Part shown: one piece after another, positions 1-8,786 of the stretch
Position numbering within the stretch: position 1 is the stretch's first letter
Layout: each line of letters opens with the position of its first letter
NCBI GenBank assembly: GCA_040758635.1
Contig: JBFLVI010000011.1
Coordinates: forward strand, 1 to 58,221
Source: Yes71-27 sp040758635
GTDB lineage: Bacteria > Bacillota > Desulfotomaculia > Desulfotomaculales > Ammonificaceae
Direction of reading: 5' to 3'
Length of the DNA: 58,221 bases
Notes under the pieces: model-generated
What the model was told of the DNA's origin: nothing
What the model saw: the letters and a program-made list of their open reading frames with translations, nothing else
The model's database searches: none
Made by a program: the position numbers and the translations under genes

Positions 1-65
1 GTCGTTTTTGTGGTATGCTGACATTGGCGGTCCCTCCTTTAATTGGTTTTTCTCCTTAACCCCAT

Positions 66-287
66 TTATACCAGATGGGGTTCAGGGACCGCCACCTCAA
101 TTTCTACGAAATTCGGGACATCCTCAAAAGGGTCGGTTCTAAGCTTAGTATTAAACCAGTCAACAGCGCCGCTGATAGTGAAACAGTGGGGGAAGGTCGC
201 GTCCACCAGCTTCCCGGACTTACGGGTAGGCCAGCCGCGCTTTGCCATAAATTCGAGGTACATCGTTTTGATTTGAATCGCGTCCAA
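66..287 (-). CDS. small hypothetical protein, TTG start
   Basis: This frame encodes about 73 residues of ordinary mixed composition, with a Trp/Phe/Cys-bearing middle (AKRGWPTRKSGK, FPHCFTISGAVDWF). I do not recognise a family. The frame could begin at 338, but a GGAGG at 295-299 sits 7 nt upstream of a TTG at 287, which makes that the better start. Just beyond the stop lie a CCCCAT/ATGGGG hairpin (60-80) and a 10-bp inverted repeat (26-35 with 84-93). There is no T-run, so a terminator is not supported. The gene lies at the window edge and its downstream neighbour is unseen. It could be a decayed fragment of something longer. Confidence 0.45.
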   Translation of the reverse strand: MDAIQIKTMYLEFMAKRGWPTRKSGKLVDATFPHCFTISGAVDWFNTKLRTDPFEDVPNFVEIEVAVPEPHLV

Positions 288-450
288 GGTATAACCTCCA
301 GAATCAAAATCTGATAGCGCTCGTCTTTTAATTCTCAATCCAGGTAACTCCGCTTACTCGCGTTCAGGATCGGTTATCCCCACGCCGGGGCCGGTGGGGC
401 TGCTGGATATACCCTGTTTTCTTAACGACCGGGGGCGTCTTTTGATCTCT

Positions 451-1254
451 TTATAGTCCCATTTTGGCCAGGAGGCGCCGACCGTTACGGAAGACGACAG
501 CCTCCAGTTCGTCCGTGCTGAGGCCCACTTTATTCAAGCGGGCGACCTCCCACCCCGGATCGCGAAACGGGTAGTCGCTGCCCATCAAGATCCTGTCGCT
601 TCCGTGCTCCCTGACCATCCGCACGAACTTGTCATCCGGCAAGAAGTCCAGGGTGCTGGAAGTGTCGAAAAACACGTCCTTGCCGGCTAGCGTCTCCATC
701 GCTCGGTCCCGCATCTGGTACCCTCCCATGTGCGCGGCGATGACGGTCAACCCGGGAAGCAGGTCCAGTACCCGGGAGAGCTGTTCCGGAGTGGCGTAAT
801 GGGTTTTCCCCGGAGCATCGTCGTCACCCACGTGAACCAGGAGCACGAAGCCGGGAATCAGGCGCTCATAGAGGGCCAGGGCGCACTCCTCGTCAAGGTT
901 GAAACACTGGAAATCAGGGTGAAGCTTGATCCCCTTGATACCGGCCGCTTTTAACCGGGCCAGCTCGGCATCAAGGTCCCGGTCCTCTCCGTACGGATGA
1001 AGCGTCCCAAAAGGGACCAGCCCGTCTCCCCGGTTCGCCAGCGCCCAGTCGTTGGCTGCGGCTACCTGATCGGGTCTGGTGGCGGCGGTACTGAAGACCG
1101 CGGCCTGTACGTCCGCCATCCGGGCTAATTCCAGGTACTCCTCTTTAAGGCCCCGGTAGTTTACCGGAATGCCGTAGTGCACGGTCAAGTGCTCAATAAC
1201 CTTGAGGGCAATAGTTTCCGGGAAAAAATGCACGTGGAAGTCAACGGGGCGCAT
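451..1254 (-). CDS. amidohydrolase family (Amidohydro_2) metal-dependent hydrolase
   Basis: About 267 residues forming a TIM-barrel amidohydrolase. The HxH metal motif lies at residues 7-9 (DFHVHF). It is followed by strand-end motifs typical of Amidohydro_2: GIKLHPDFQ, LLVHVGDD, AAHMGG and, near the C-terminus, MGSDYPF with the catalytic Asp. The family includes decarboxylases and hydrolases acting on small carboxylated or cyclic substrates; the substrate cannot be read from the sequence. A start at 1266 is possible, but the ATG at 1254 follows a GAGGTGG and begins closer to the first motif, so I prefer it. The gene is followed only by the small gene at 66-287 and is probably cytosolic. Confidence 0.85.
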   Translation of the reverse strand: MRPVDFHVHFFPETIALKVIEHLTVHYGIPVNYRGLKEEYLELARMADVQAAVFSTAATRPDQVAAANDWALANRGDGLVPFGTLHPYGEDRDLDAELARLKAAGIKGIKLHPDFQCFNLDEECALALYERLIPGFVLLVHVGDDDAPGKTHYATPEQLSRVLDLLPGLTVIAAHMGGYQMRDRAMETLAGKDVFFDTSSTLDFLPDDKFVRMVREHGSDRILMGSDYPFRDPGWEVARLNKVGLSTDELEAVVFRNGRRLLAKMGL

Positions 1255-1461
1255 AACCCACCTCAACCGGTATTAAACTCTACTGCTTGTTATCTTACCG
1301 CCGGGGCCGGGCAGGGTCCCACCGCCCGGCTTTTCCCCAGCCTTTCAGAGTCTATACAATTCCCGGTTTCCCTTGTGACATAGTGAATGCCCGCTTCCTC
1401 CACCGGCTTGACGGGGAGGCAATTCAATGCTCTCCGCTGGTTCCGCTCTATCTACCTTCCC

Positions 1462-2013
1462 TCAGCCCAGGAGCAGTTCGTAGATGCGGGCCCGCCCGGC
1501 GCTCTCCTTGATCGAGTTGACCGTAGTCTCCGGGTAGGGTTGCAGGCCGGTGACGCCGATGTAGCCCCTCCACAGGCCAAAGAGCTTCTCGCGCTCGGCG
1601 CCGACCACTACATCCTCCCAGCGGCGCCCGAAAACCGCTTCAAACTCAGCGCTCACCCCTGCAAGGTCTTTCGTTTCCGGAACGTCTTTCCAGACGCCCG
1701 CAACTCTCCCCGCCGCTACCACTACTCCGGGCGCAGCCACCGCAGGTGTACAGAAATAAAAGAAAAAGGCCTCCCCGGTGTGCGCCCGGTGAAAGTAAAC
1801 ACGTTCGAGCGCCTCCAGGTCGCGCACCCCGAAGACCGCCAGCCCGTGGGTCCGGGCAGTTGCATACGCCCCGTTTAAATCTTCGGCCGAAACTGTACCG
1901 ATGAGTATCGCCACCCCATACCCTCCCGAAAAATAAGTATTCTTTCCGCCGGGGTTGCCGCAGGTGGCATAGGCTACTCTTAAACCAAGATGCCCTGCTT
2001 CCCGGCCGGGCAA
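1462..2013 (-). CDS. hypothetical protein
   Basis: An open frame of up to 183 residues with believable composition: a Gly/Ala/Val-rich N-terminal half (TYFSGGYGVAILIG) and a charged C-terminal half ending in an amphipathic helix (ESAGRARIYELLLG). I do not recognise the family. The only upstream start is a TTG at 2013 without a clear ribosome binding site, so the real protein may start later or may be an N-terminally truncated remnant. It lies between the HAD-like gene (2064-2591) and the amidohydrolase on the same strand, with about 50 bp to the former. No membrane segments or cofactor motifs are evident. Confidence 0.5.
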   Translation of the reverse strand: MPGREAGHLGLRVAYATCGNPGGKNTYFSGGYGVAILIGTVSAEDLNGAYATARTHGLAVFGVRDLEALERVYFHRAHTGEAFFFYFCTPAVAAPGVVVAAGRVAGVWKDVPETKDLAGVSAEFEAVFGRRWEDVVVGAEREKLFGLWRGYIGVTGLQPYPETTVNSIKESAGRARIYELLLG

Positions 2014-2063
2014 AACCGCCGGCGCCCTACCGGTTCACAGTCCCGCCAACTTCCGGCCGGCGG

Positions 2064-2591
2064 CTACAGTCCCAGCAAACCCCGCAACTCCGAAACCGTT
2101 CCCGCGAACGGCACGCCGATTTCCCGGCACGCCCCGGCGGTGTCGTATTTGCCGCTGCCGCGAAAGCCGATCACGCGCACAGGAGAGCCCGCCACGGCTT
2201 GCAGGTTTTGCGGCTTGTCGTCCACGAACGCCACGGCGGAAAGGTCGCCGATCCCGCACTCCCCGGCGAACTCCGTTACGCACTCTAACTTGCTTCTGTC
2301 CCGGGCGGAATAAATCTTCCTGAAGCAGCGGCGCAGCTCCTCGCCCAGGTGCTCCGCCACGGTTTCCTCCCCGTACCTGCTCACTACGGCAAGCAGCCGC
2401 CCGCGGGCGTGCAATTCCCTGATAAGTTCCCCGATGCCCGGTATGGGCCTCTTGTCCCGGTGGTCCACGATCACACCGCTGAAATCAAAACAGACCGCCA
2501 GGAGCCCGCCCCTTTCCACCGGAACCACCACCCCCGGAAAGATTCTCGGATGCCGAGCGCCTGGACTTTCCTCCCCGAATTCTAACCGCAC
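2064..2591 (-). CDS. HAD-like hydrolase with altered motif I
   Basis: About 175 residues. The HAD fold is suggested by VCFDFSGVIVD (motif I, Asp36), LLAVVSRYG (motif II with the Ser), a Lys in SARDRSKLECV (motif III) and VAFVDDKPQNLQAV (motif IV). In phosphatases of this superfamily motif I is DxD; here the second Asp is Ser38, so ordinary phosphatase chemistry is doubtful. The GTG start at 2591 has only a weak GGGG upstream, and the first 25 residues are not HAD-like, so a later start is possible. It lies upstream of a hypothetical gene on the same strand. Function is unknown; it may be a non-canonical HAD protein or a binding protein. Confidence 0.7.
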   Translation of the reverse strand: MRLEFGEESPGARHPRIFPGVVVPVERGGLLAVCFDFSGVIVDHRDKRPIPGIGELIRELHARGRLLAVVSRYGEETVAEHLGEELRRCFRKIYSARDRSKLECVTEFAGECGIGDLSAVAFVDDKPQNLQAVAGSPVRVIGFRGSGKYDTAGACREIGVPFAGTVSELRGLLGL

Positions 2592-2664
2592 GGCCCCAAA
2601 ATAATTCTCCGGAAGGAAGCGATTTCCTCCTTAAAGTCAAACGAACAGGGTCCAAACAGACGCG

Positions 2665-2775
2665 CTACGGGCGGCGCGCCGGCATTTCCCGGAACAACCG
2701 CGCGTTCTGTACCGCCTGGCCGCGCGAGTCGTTGTTGAAGACGGTGACCCCGCGCCTCCCGAAGCGGTATACTAA
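2665..2775 (-). pseudogene. C-terminal remnant of a DUF72 (YecE-like) protein
   Basis: Read on the minus strand, this stretch encodes about 35 residues ending at 2665. They contain GVTVFNNDSRGQAVQNARLF, which resembles the conserved C-terminal block of DUF72 proteins (FNND followed by AV.NA..L). Upstream of it the frame runs straight into the antisense of the SDR gene and no longer looks like DUF72, so only the tail survives. No start or ribosome binding site was seen. The assignment rests on one motif recalled from the family. Confidence 0.5.
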
Positions 2776-2854
2776 GTTTGAACCGCCCGCTTTAGGGTAT
2801 GTCTGTTTGTAACTCTTCCAGATCAAAGAAACTGGCAGGGGAGGCTGAAACCGC

Positions 2855-3541
2855 GTGAAAACGGCGGTCATCACCGGAGGGTCGAGGGGCATCGGCCGGG
2901 CCATCGCCTTTGAGCTGCTGCACCGGGGGATCACCCGCCTGGCCATCACCGCCAGGACGGCAGAAAAGCTGTCCGAGGCGAAGGAAGCCCTGGCGGCGGC
3001 CGGGGCCGAGGTGCTGGCTTTCCAGGCGGACGTGCGGGACCGTGAAACGATGGCGGCCGTGGTCGGGCAAACCATAAACGCCTTCGGCCGGATTGATGCC
3101 TGGGTCAACAACGCCGGGGTGGCCCGGCGGAAGCTGTTCCTCGAGACGAGCCCCGCGGAATGGGAAGAGATTATTGACGTCAACCTGAAGGGCGTTCTTG
3201 TCTGCACCGCCGCGGTCCTGCCCCATATGGTCGCAAACGGAAAGGGCGTCATTGTTAACATCGCTTCCGGCGCCGGAAAGGTGGGCTTCCCGGAGCTTTC
3301 CGTTTACTGCGCCTCCAAGTTCGGGGTGGTGGGCTTTACCGAGTCCCTCGCCAGAGAAGTGGGCGGCTCCGGCGTCAAGGTCTACGCCGTCTGCCCCGGG
3401 AGTACCGATACCAGGATGTACCGCTCCCTCTACCCGGAAAGGGAACCGGCGGCCAAACCGGAGGAGGTGGCGCGGGTGGTGGGCCGGCTGGTTGCCGGCA
3501 GGCTGGCGGCGCCGCCGGGCCGCTGCGTCGAGGTTTACTGA
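2855..3541 (+). CDS. SDR family NAD(P)-dependent oxidoreductase
   Basis: A classical short-chain dehydrogenase/reductase of 228 residues. It has the cofactor loop TGGSRGIG at residues 7-14, NNAG at 85-88, catalytic Ser138 and the YxxxK pair Tyr151/Lys155 (YCASK). The PG-containing segment VCPGSTDT follows as expected. The length is slightly short (family about 240-250) because the C-terminal substrate loop is brief. The closest general type is FabG-like 3-oxoacyl reductases, but the substrate is not fixed. The GTG start at 2855 follows GGGGAGG about 10 nt upstream. It is a lone plus-strand gene between two remnants, so context does not help. Confidence 0.93.
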   Translation: MKTAVITGGSRGIGRAIAFELLHRGITRLAITARTAEKLSEAKEALAAAGAEVLAFQADVRDRETMAAVVGQTINAFGRIDAWVNNAGVARRKLFLETSPAEWEEIIDVNLKGVLVCTAAVLPHMVANGKGVIVNIASGAGKVGFPELSVYCASKFGVVGFTESLAREVGGSGVKVYAVCPGSTDTRMYRSLYPEREPAAKPEEVARVVGRLVAGRLAAPPGRCVEVY

Positions 3542-4051
3542 GTCACGGCGGTTTCAAGCAACGCGCTCCGCGGCAGACTGAATCGCGGAGGCGCTGAAGG
3601 TCTTCCCGGAACTGCAGCGAGGTCCCTGGCGGAGGAGCGGTACAGAACCCTTTTCGGCTTCTGCGTCCGGCCGGCCGGAGGGAACCCCTGCAACTTCTCC
3701 CGGAAAACCGGGTGGTTCAACCCGCGTTATCCGGCCGGAAGCTCACGATGTACTCCAGGATGGTCTTCGAACCGTCCTCCGGATGGTGCAGCAGCGAAAC
3801 CACGCCGTAGAAAAACTTGGTGGGAGAAGGTACCGGGCGGTCCTCTCCCACCGGTAGAGGAGGTCAAGAAGGCAGTGGGGGGAGCTGGGATCAGGTATAC
3901 GGTTGTAAAGTTTTTTTCTCCCGCGATCAGGGCGCCCGTTCGAACGATCGCCGGGGGGCGTAGCGCCCCGATCGGGGAGAGTTACCTTATTATGGTAACA
4001 GTACATTTTACTCCCAGGAGGCAAAAAGTGTGCTTCCAGACAGAGCCGGGT
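3542..4051. other. 510-bp stretch without an intact gene
   Basis: No complete gene was found. A minus-strand coding remnant occupies 3717-3866 and is listed separately. A GC hairpin lies near 3948-3976 (CGATCGCC, loop, GGCGCTAC on the minus strand) without an adjacent T-run on either strand, so it is not called a terminator. The rest shows no promoter or repeat that I can support. Confidence 0.4.
3717..3866 (-). pseudogene. unidentified coding remnant
   Basis: A short minus-strand frame ends at 3717-3719 and reads like genuine protein in its last 35 residues (KFFYGVVSLLHHPEDGSK and ILEYIVSFRPD). The frame is closed upstream by a TGA near 3867 and has no ribosome binding site, so it looks like the 3' end of a lost gene. 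The family is not recognised. It could also be chance coding-like sequence. Confidence 0.28.
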
Positions 4052-4708
4052 TCATGCCAAAACCTTTTCGAATTCGTGCGCCCGCTCCGTCCCGGCCAGA
4101 GCCAGAATCTTGTCCCCGGCAGCGAGTACCGTCTCGCCCGACGGAATCATAACCCGGCCCTCCCGGAGCACCGCGACAATCAAAACCCCTCTGGGGATGT
4201 TCAGTTCTGCCAGGCGCTTCCCGACGGCGCCGGAGGCGGCGGAAAGCTCTTCCTCCACCAGGGAAACCTGGCCGCCTTCCAGCTTCAGCAGGGTGACGAG
4301 TTCCCCGAGGCTGAGCTCCTCCTGCAGCATCTGCGCGATGATCCGCGCCCCCGTCACCGCGAAATCCACGCCGCGCGCCCGCGTGAAAAGCCACTCGTTC
4401 TTCAGGTTGTTCACGGTAGCGATCACCCGCCCCACGCCGAACTGACGCCGCGCCAGCAGGGCGACACTCAGGTTGTCCACGTCGCTCCCCGTGGCAGCCA
4501 CCACCACCTGGGCGCGGGTAACACCGGCGTCTTTCAGCACGCGGGGGTCGGTGCCGTCGCCGTAAACCGTTTTCACCGCAGGCAACTCCTTAAATTTTTC
4601 CAAAGCACCGGCATCCCGGTCAATGACCACCACCTCCTCCGCGTCGTTAACCAGGGCATAAGCGAGGTTGAACCCCACCTTGCCGCCGCCGACAATCAGC
4701 ACGTACAC
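4052..4708 (-). CDS. TrkA family potassium uptake regulator (RCK protein)
   Basis: 218 residues: an N-terminal Rossmann TrkA-N domain with IVGGGKVG at residues 5-12 and the acidic VVVIDRD strand end, followed from about residue 135 by a TrkA-C domain ending GDKILALAGTERAHEFEKVLA. Such proteins bind NAD(H), ATP or cyclic di-AMP on the cytosolic face of Trk/Ktr K+ transporters and gate them. A second TrkA-like gene lies 11 bp upstream on the same strand and a P-type ATPase lies before that, giving a probable three-gene cation-homeostasis operon. No TrkH/KtrB membrane subunit is visible, so the partner must be elsewhere. Confidence 0.9.
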   Translation of the reverse strand: MYVLIVGGGKVGFNLAYALVNDAEEVVVIDRDAGALEKFKELPAVKTVYGDGTDPRVLKDAGVTRAQVVVAATGSDVDNLSVALLARRQFGVGRVIATVNNLKNEWLFTRARGVDFAVTGARIIAQMLQEELSLGELVTLLKLEGGQVSLVEEELSAASGAVGKRLAELNIPRGVLIVAVLREGRVMIPSGETVLAAGDKILALAGTERAHEFEKVLA

Positions 4709-4719
4709 CGGCTTCCCCC

Positions 4720-5364
4720 CTAATCGAGCAGACTTTCGAATTTGGGCGCGGCAAATTCCGCGACCGCCACCTGAACCAGATCGTGTTCCGCAAAGGCCGT
4801 TCCCATCAACGGGATGGAAGCCTTCCCGTTGCGGACCAGGGAAACCACACTGATCTCCCCGGGCACGGCCAGATCCCGGACCATCCGCCCCACCAGGCGG
4901 GGCGGCACCTCGAACTCGATCACCTTCACCTCGCCGTTTCCCGAGGTGAAGAGGGTGGTCAGCCGCTCGTGTGCCAGGAGTTCGTGAACCCGGTAGGCGC
5001 CCCAGGTCGTGGGGGCGATCACGGGAACGCCCAGGTGCCGGTATATTTCGGCCCGTACGGGGTCGATGATCCGCGCCACAACCTTGGCGACGAAAAACTC
5101 CTCCCGGGCCAGCGACGCCACCACAAAGTTGGTGTTATCGTCGTTGGTCACCGCGGCCAGGCCGTCGGCCCGCGTCACCCCCGCCTCCAGGAGCGCTGCC
5201 CGGTCAAACCCCAAACCCTCGACCTTCTTCCCCGGAAAACGCGGGCGGAGCCGGCGGAAGGCCAGCGGGTCCGGGTCGATCACCGCCACGGAAATCCGCT
5301 CGCGCGCCAGCGTCCCGGCGAGCTGGGCCCCCAGGGTTCCACAACCGACGATGATGACGTGCAC
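4720..5364 (-). CDS. TrkA family potassium uptake regulator (second copy)
   Basis: 214 residues with TrkA-N (VGCGTLG at about residues 6-12, then VAVIDPDP) and a C-terminal TrkA-C domain. The frame is open further upstream to 5550, but a GTG at 5364 with AAGGAGG at 5372-5378 places the start exactly at the Rossmann fold. It differs clearly from the downstream copy, so the two probably form a hetero-oligomeric RCK ring rather than being a recent duplication. It sits between the P-type ATPase (75 bp upstream) and the other TrkA gene (11 bp downstream). The role as a K+ channel or transporter regulator follows from the family; the transporter is not in the window. Confidence 0.9.
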   Translation of the reverse strand: MHVIIVGCGTLGAQLAGTLARERISVAVIDPDPLAFRRLRPRFPGKKVEGLGFDRAALLEAGVTRADGLAAVTNDDNTNFVVASLAREEFFVAKVVARIIDPVRAEIYRHLGVPVIAPTTWGAYRVHELLAHERLTTLFTSGNGEVKVIEFEVPPRLVGRMVRDLAVPGEISVVSLVRNGKASIPLMGTAFAEHDLVQVAVAEFAAPKFESLLD

Positions 5365-5438
5365 AGGCAAACCTCCTTCCCACAAAACCGCGCCTTCGCG
5401 CCGGCTGCACACCGGCTCCTGACAAACCGCCAGGGCGC

Positions 5439-8297
5439 TCAAGAACCGCAGCCGCCGTCCGCCCTTTGCTCCTTCCTCCGGCGGACCGCGAACTTCCGCA
5501 GTTCCTCCGCCGCCAGGATCGTGGCCCCGAAAACGAAGAGCAAGGCCCAATCCACGAGCCGCAGGGGCGCCGTGTTAAACAACCGCTGGAAAAACGGGAC
5601 GTAGCTGATCGCGGCCATGATAGCCAGCCCAACCGCCTCGCCCACGATCAGAAAGCGGTTGGAAAAAATGCCGACCCGGAAAACCGAACTGTTTTCGGTG
5701 CGGACCGCAAAGGCATTGAAGACCTGGGAAACGACCACCGCCGCCTGGCTCATGGTGATCGCCTGCCGGTAGAGCGGATCGCCCGCCGGCAGCGGCGTTC
5801 CCCAGCGCCAGCCCCCGTCGAGCAAGACGAAGAGGAAGCCCGCCGTCACCCAGGCCCCCTGAATCCCTCCGAGAAAGAGGATGCGCTTTACCAGCGCCCG
5901 GTCAAAAAGGCGGCTTTCACGGGACCGGGGCGGCTGCTGCATCAGGCCGGGTTCCGGTCTTTCAATCCCGAGGGCCAGGGCGGGCAGGACGTCGGATCCC
6001 AGGTCAATGGCCAGGATCTGCAGGGCGGTGAGCGGAATCAGGTGGACGCCGGCAACGGTGGCGAAGAGGAACGGCAGCAACTCGCCCATGTTGTGGGAAA
6101 AGAGGTAGAGGATGAACTTCCTGATGTTGGCGTAAACGGCCCGCCCCTGTTCGATCGCCTGCACGATGGAGGCAAAGCTGTCGTCCAACAGGATCATCAC
6201 GGCCGCCTCGCGAGCGACGTCGGTACCGGTCCGGCCCATGGCAATGCCGATGTCGGCGCGCTTCAGGGCCGGTCCGTCGTTGACGCCGTCCCCGGTTACG
6301 GCCACAATCCGGCCCAGCTCCTGCAGGGCCGCGACGACCCGCATCTTGTACTCGGGCGTCACGCGGGCGAAAACGAGCGGCTCCTCCCGCGCCAGCAGCC
6401 CACGCAGCTCGTCCGCGTCCATGCCGGCGAGTTCCGCTCCCGTCAAGATGCGCGCCCGGGCGCCGCCCGTGATCGAGATTCTGGACGCAATCGCCTCGGC
6501 GGTCAAACCGTAGTCCCCGGTGATCATGATCAACCGGATCCCGGCGCCCTTGGCGCTCCGCACCGCCGCCGCCACCTCGGGCCGGGGCGGGTCCTGCATC
6601 CCGGCAAGGCCCAGGAAAACCAGCTCCCTTTCCACCTCTTCCGCCCGGTAGCCGCCGGGCTCCGGCGGCAACTCCCGGTAGGCGAAGGCCAGCACCCGCA
6701 ACCCCTCCCGCGACATCCGGTCGTTCTGGTGCAAGACTTCGCTTCTCTCCTCTTCGCCCAGCGGGTAAACGGCGCCGTCCCTGAGCACACCCGTGCAAAG
6801 GGCGACGACCTCCCGGGGAGCGCCCTTCACGTAAGCCGCCACCCGGCCGTTCCGGCGGTGTAGCGAGCTCATCCGCTTCCGGCGCGAGTCAAAAGGCAAC
6901 AGATAAACGCGGGGCTCTTTGCGCAGCTTCTCCTCCCACGCGAAACCGGCCTTCCTGGCCAGAACCAGCAGCGCCCCTTCGGTCGGGTCCCCCAGGACGC
7001 TCCAGACCGGGTTTTCTTCCCCCGGCGGCAGGAGGCGCGCGGTGTTGCAAAAAGCCGCCGCCCGCAGGAAAAAATCCCACTGTCGCTTCTCCGCCGGCCC
7101 CAAGGGCGCTCCTTCTCCCCCGGCAGCCCCATCACGAGCTGCGCGCAGTTCCCCCGCCGGCTCGTAACCGGCCCCGGAGACGAGAACCCGTTCACCGGGC
7201 CGCCAGACCTCCCTGACGGTCATTTCCCCTTTGGTGAGCGTTCCCGTCTTGTCGGTGCAGATGACGTTCGCCGAGCCCAGGGCTTCCACCGCGGAAAGCC
7301 TCTTGATAAGCGCGTTGCGCCTGGCCATGCGCTGAACGCCTACCGCCAGCGACACCGAAAGTGTCGCCGGCAGACCCTCGGGAACCATGGCAACCATCAC
7401 TCCCAGGGCAAAAAGGAACCCCTCGATCCAGCCCAAGCCCAACAGCTTTCCCAGGCCGAAAAAGGTGACCCCGATCACGAGCGCCGCCCGGGCTACCAGC
7501 CGCGCCATGTTGCGGACCTGTTTCTGCAGCGGGCTCGGTACGTCGGGCACCCCGGCCGTCAACTGAAAAATTTTGCCGAACTGGGTCCGCTCCCCCGTCG
7601 CGAACACGACGGCGATTCCGGAGCCGGCAGCGACGGACGTCCCCATGAAAATTAGGTTGGGATACTCGATCCAGCTCAGCCCCTCTTCGAAAACCGCCGC
7701 CGCTGTTTTCGGCTGCGGGTCCGCCTCCCCCGTCAGGTTGGTGTTGTTCGTGGAAAGCTCAAAGGCCTGCACCAGGCGGGCGTCCGCCGGAATGTTGTCG
7801 CCCTCCTCGAGCACGAGAACGTCGCCCGGAACCAGCTCCGCCACGTCGAGCTCCACCTCCCGGCCGCCCCGGTACACCTTCGCCTTTACCGGAACCAGCT
7901 TGTTCAAAACCTCGGTCGCCCGTTCGGCCCGGAATTCCTGCACGAAACCCACCAGGGCGTTAAGAATCACCACGCCCAGGATGGCCAGCGAAAGGTTCCG
8001 GTCCCCGGGATTCCCTCCGAGCAGGTAGACGGTAAAGGTGATCCCCGAAGCCACCAGGAGCAGAACGGCGAAAAGGTCGATGAACTGGAGGAGGAAGCGC
8101 GCCAAGAGCGAACGCCGCCGCGCCCGGTGCACCCGGTTCCAGCCGTATCTCGCCCGCCGGTCCGCGACTGCGGCCTCCTCCAGGCCCCGGGAGGATGTTC
8201 CCAGGAAGTCGTAGACCTCCAGGGGGCCCAACCGGGGGATTTCCGTCAAGTCTTCAGGCAGCAGCCTGTTGTCCGACAAAGCCGGTCCCTCTCCCAA
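5439..8297 (-). CDS. P-type II cation-transporting ATPase (Ca2+ or Na+/K+-like)
   Basis: A 952-residue P-type ATPase. It has an N-terminal cation ATPase domain, TGE at residues 189-191, PEGL at 306-309 in M4, the phosphorylation motif DKTGT from Asp349, MITGDYG, and the hinge TGDGVNDGPALK. The C-terminal membrane segments carry NMGE (M5) and IDLGSDVLPA (M6). The DLGSD motif resembles Na,K-ATPase-type pumps, while NMGE resembles SERCA, so the transported ion is open (Ca2+, Na+ or K+). The TTG start at 8297 lacks a clear ribosome binding site; a TTG at 8279 follows GGGAGAGG and may be the true start. Two K+-transport regulators follow directly, suggesting monovalent-cation homeostasis. Confidence 0.92.
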   Translation of the reverse strand: MGEGPALSDNRLLPEDLTEIPRLGPLEVYDFLGTSSRGLEEAAVADRRARYGWNRVHRARRRSLLARFLLQFIDLFAVLLLVASGITFTVYLLGGNPGDRNLSLAILGVVILNALVGFVQEFRAERATEVLNKLVPVKAKVYRGGREVELDVAELVPGDVLVLEEGDNIPADARLVQAFELSTNNTNLTGEADPQPKTAAAVFEEGLSWIEYPNLIFMGTSVAAGSGIAVVFATGERTQFGKIFQLTAGVPDVPSPLQKQVRNMARLVARAALVIGVTFFGLGKLLGLGWIEGFLFALGVMVAMVPEGLPATLSVSLAVGVQRMARRNALIKRLSAVEALGSANVICTDKTGTLTKGEMTVREVWRPGERVLVSGAGYEPAGELRAARDGAAGGEGAPLGPAEKRQWDFFLRAAAFCNTARLLPPGEENPVWSVLGDPTEGALLVLARKAGFAWEEKLRKEPRVYLLPFDSRRKRMSSLHRRNGRVAAYVKGAPREVVALCTGVLRDGAVYPLGEEERSEVLHQNDRMSREGLRVLAFAYRELPPEPGGYRAEEVERELVFLGLAGMQDPPRPEVAAAVRSAKGAGIRLIMITGDYGLTAEAIASRISITGGARARILTGAELAGMDADELRGLLAREEPLVFARVTPEYKMRVVAALQELGRIVAVTGDGVNDGPALKRADIGIAMGRTGTDVAREAAVMILLDDSFASIVQAIEQGRAVYANIRKFILYLFSHNMGELLPFLFATVAGVHLIPLTALQILAIDLGSDVLPALALGIERPEPGLMQQPPRSRESRLFDRALVKRILFLGGIQGAWVTAGFLFVLLDGGWRWGTPLPAGDPLYRQAITMSQAAVVVSQVFNAFAVRTENSSVFRVGIFSNRFLIVGEAVGLAIMAAISYVPFFQRLFNTAPLRLVDWALLFVFGATILAAEELRKFAVRRRKEQRADGGCGS

Positions 8298-8783
8298 CGG
8301 TGCTCGAGCATGCGCCTATCGCGCCAGGAACTTGTTTTGCGGCAACCATTGGAAGTTTTCCCCGGCCTCCCGGCGAAAATTCATCTGCCACAGGCAAATA
8401 ACCGCAAGCGGTCGTGGAAAGACGGGGTTCGGCGGACAGTGTGCCGGAATTACCGAAAAAAACAACCCTGCTCCAGGAGAAGCAGGGTTGGCGCTCTGGG
8501 TGCGGTTTTTCACCGCAGCCGGCGGCTGGCCGGCAAGGTTTCCTAAGGAGACCGCTGCAAAACTTCGCCTGGCTATTTCAGAAGTCAGAAGCCAGAAGTC
8601 GGAAGTCAGGAAATTCAAGGGAAATTTGCATAGCGAATTTCTGCGAAGATTCCGACCTCTGACATCCTGCATCCGACATCTGTTTTCGCCATGCTCGTTT
8701 TTCGCGGCCTCCAGGCTTTCTGCCAAAGTTTGCCATCTGTGAGTAGATAGGGCCTGCTTTCAAGAGAGTTTTGCAACACTCTC
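8298..8783. other. intergenic region with terminator and degenerate repeats
   Basis: No gene was found between the ATPase start and the 30-residue peptide gene. The stretch holds a minus-strand terminator (8456-8490) and, around 8578-8610, a run of degenerate AGAAGTC-type repeats. It also holds the 19-bp repeat at 8768-8786. Confidence 0.5.
8456..8490 (-). terminator. intrinsic terminator
   Basis: On the minus strand CAACCCTGCT, an 8-nt loop and AGCAGGGTTG form a perfect 10-bp stem followed directly by seven T. It would end transcripts coming from the 30-residue peptide gene at 8784-8876, insulating them from the P-type ATPase. Confidence 0.85.
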
Positions 8784-8786
8784 CTA
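8768..8786 (-). repeat. 19-bp repeat shared with 35558-35576
   Basis: TAGGAGAGTGTTGCAAAAC on the minus strand is identical to the plus-strand sequence at 35558-35576. Here it continues into a palindrome (GAGAGTgTTGCAAaACTCTC). It overlaps the stop codon of the 30-residue peptide gene. Confidence 0.6.

Noticed and set aside
5466..6863. Long plus-strand open frame of about 465 codons
   Set aside because: It is the antisense of the P-type ATPase, is rich in Arg, Gly, Gln and His, and has no family-like motifs or ribosome binding site. High GC opens such frames; similar ones at 26076-27527, 30292-31518 and 37863-39353 were rejected for the same reason.
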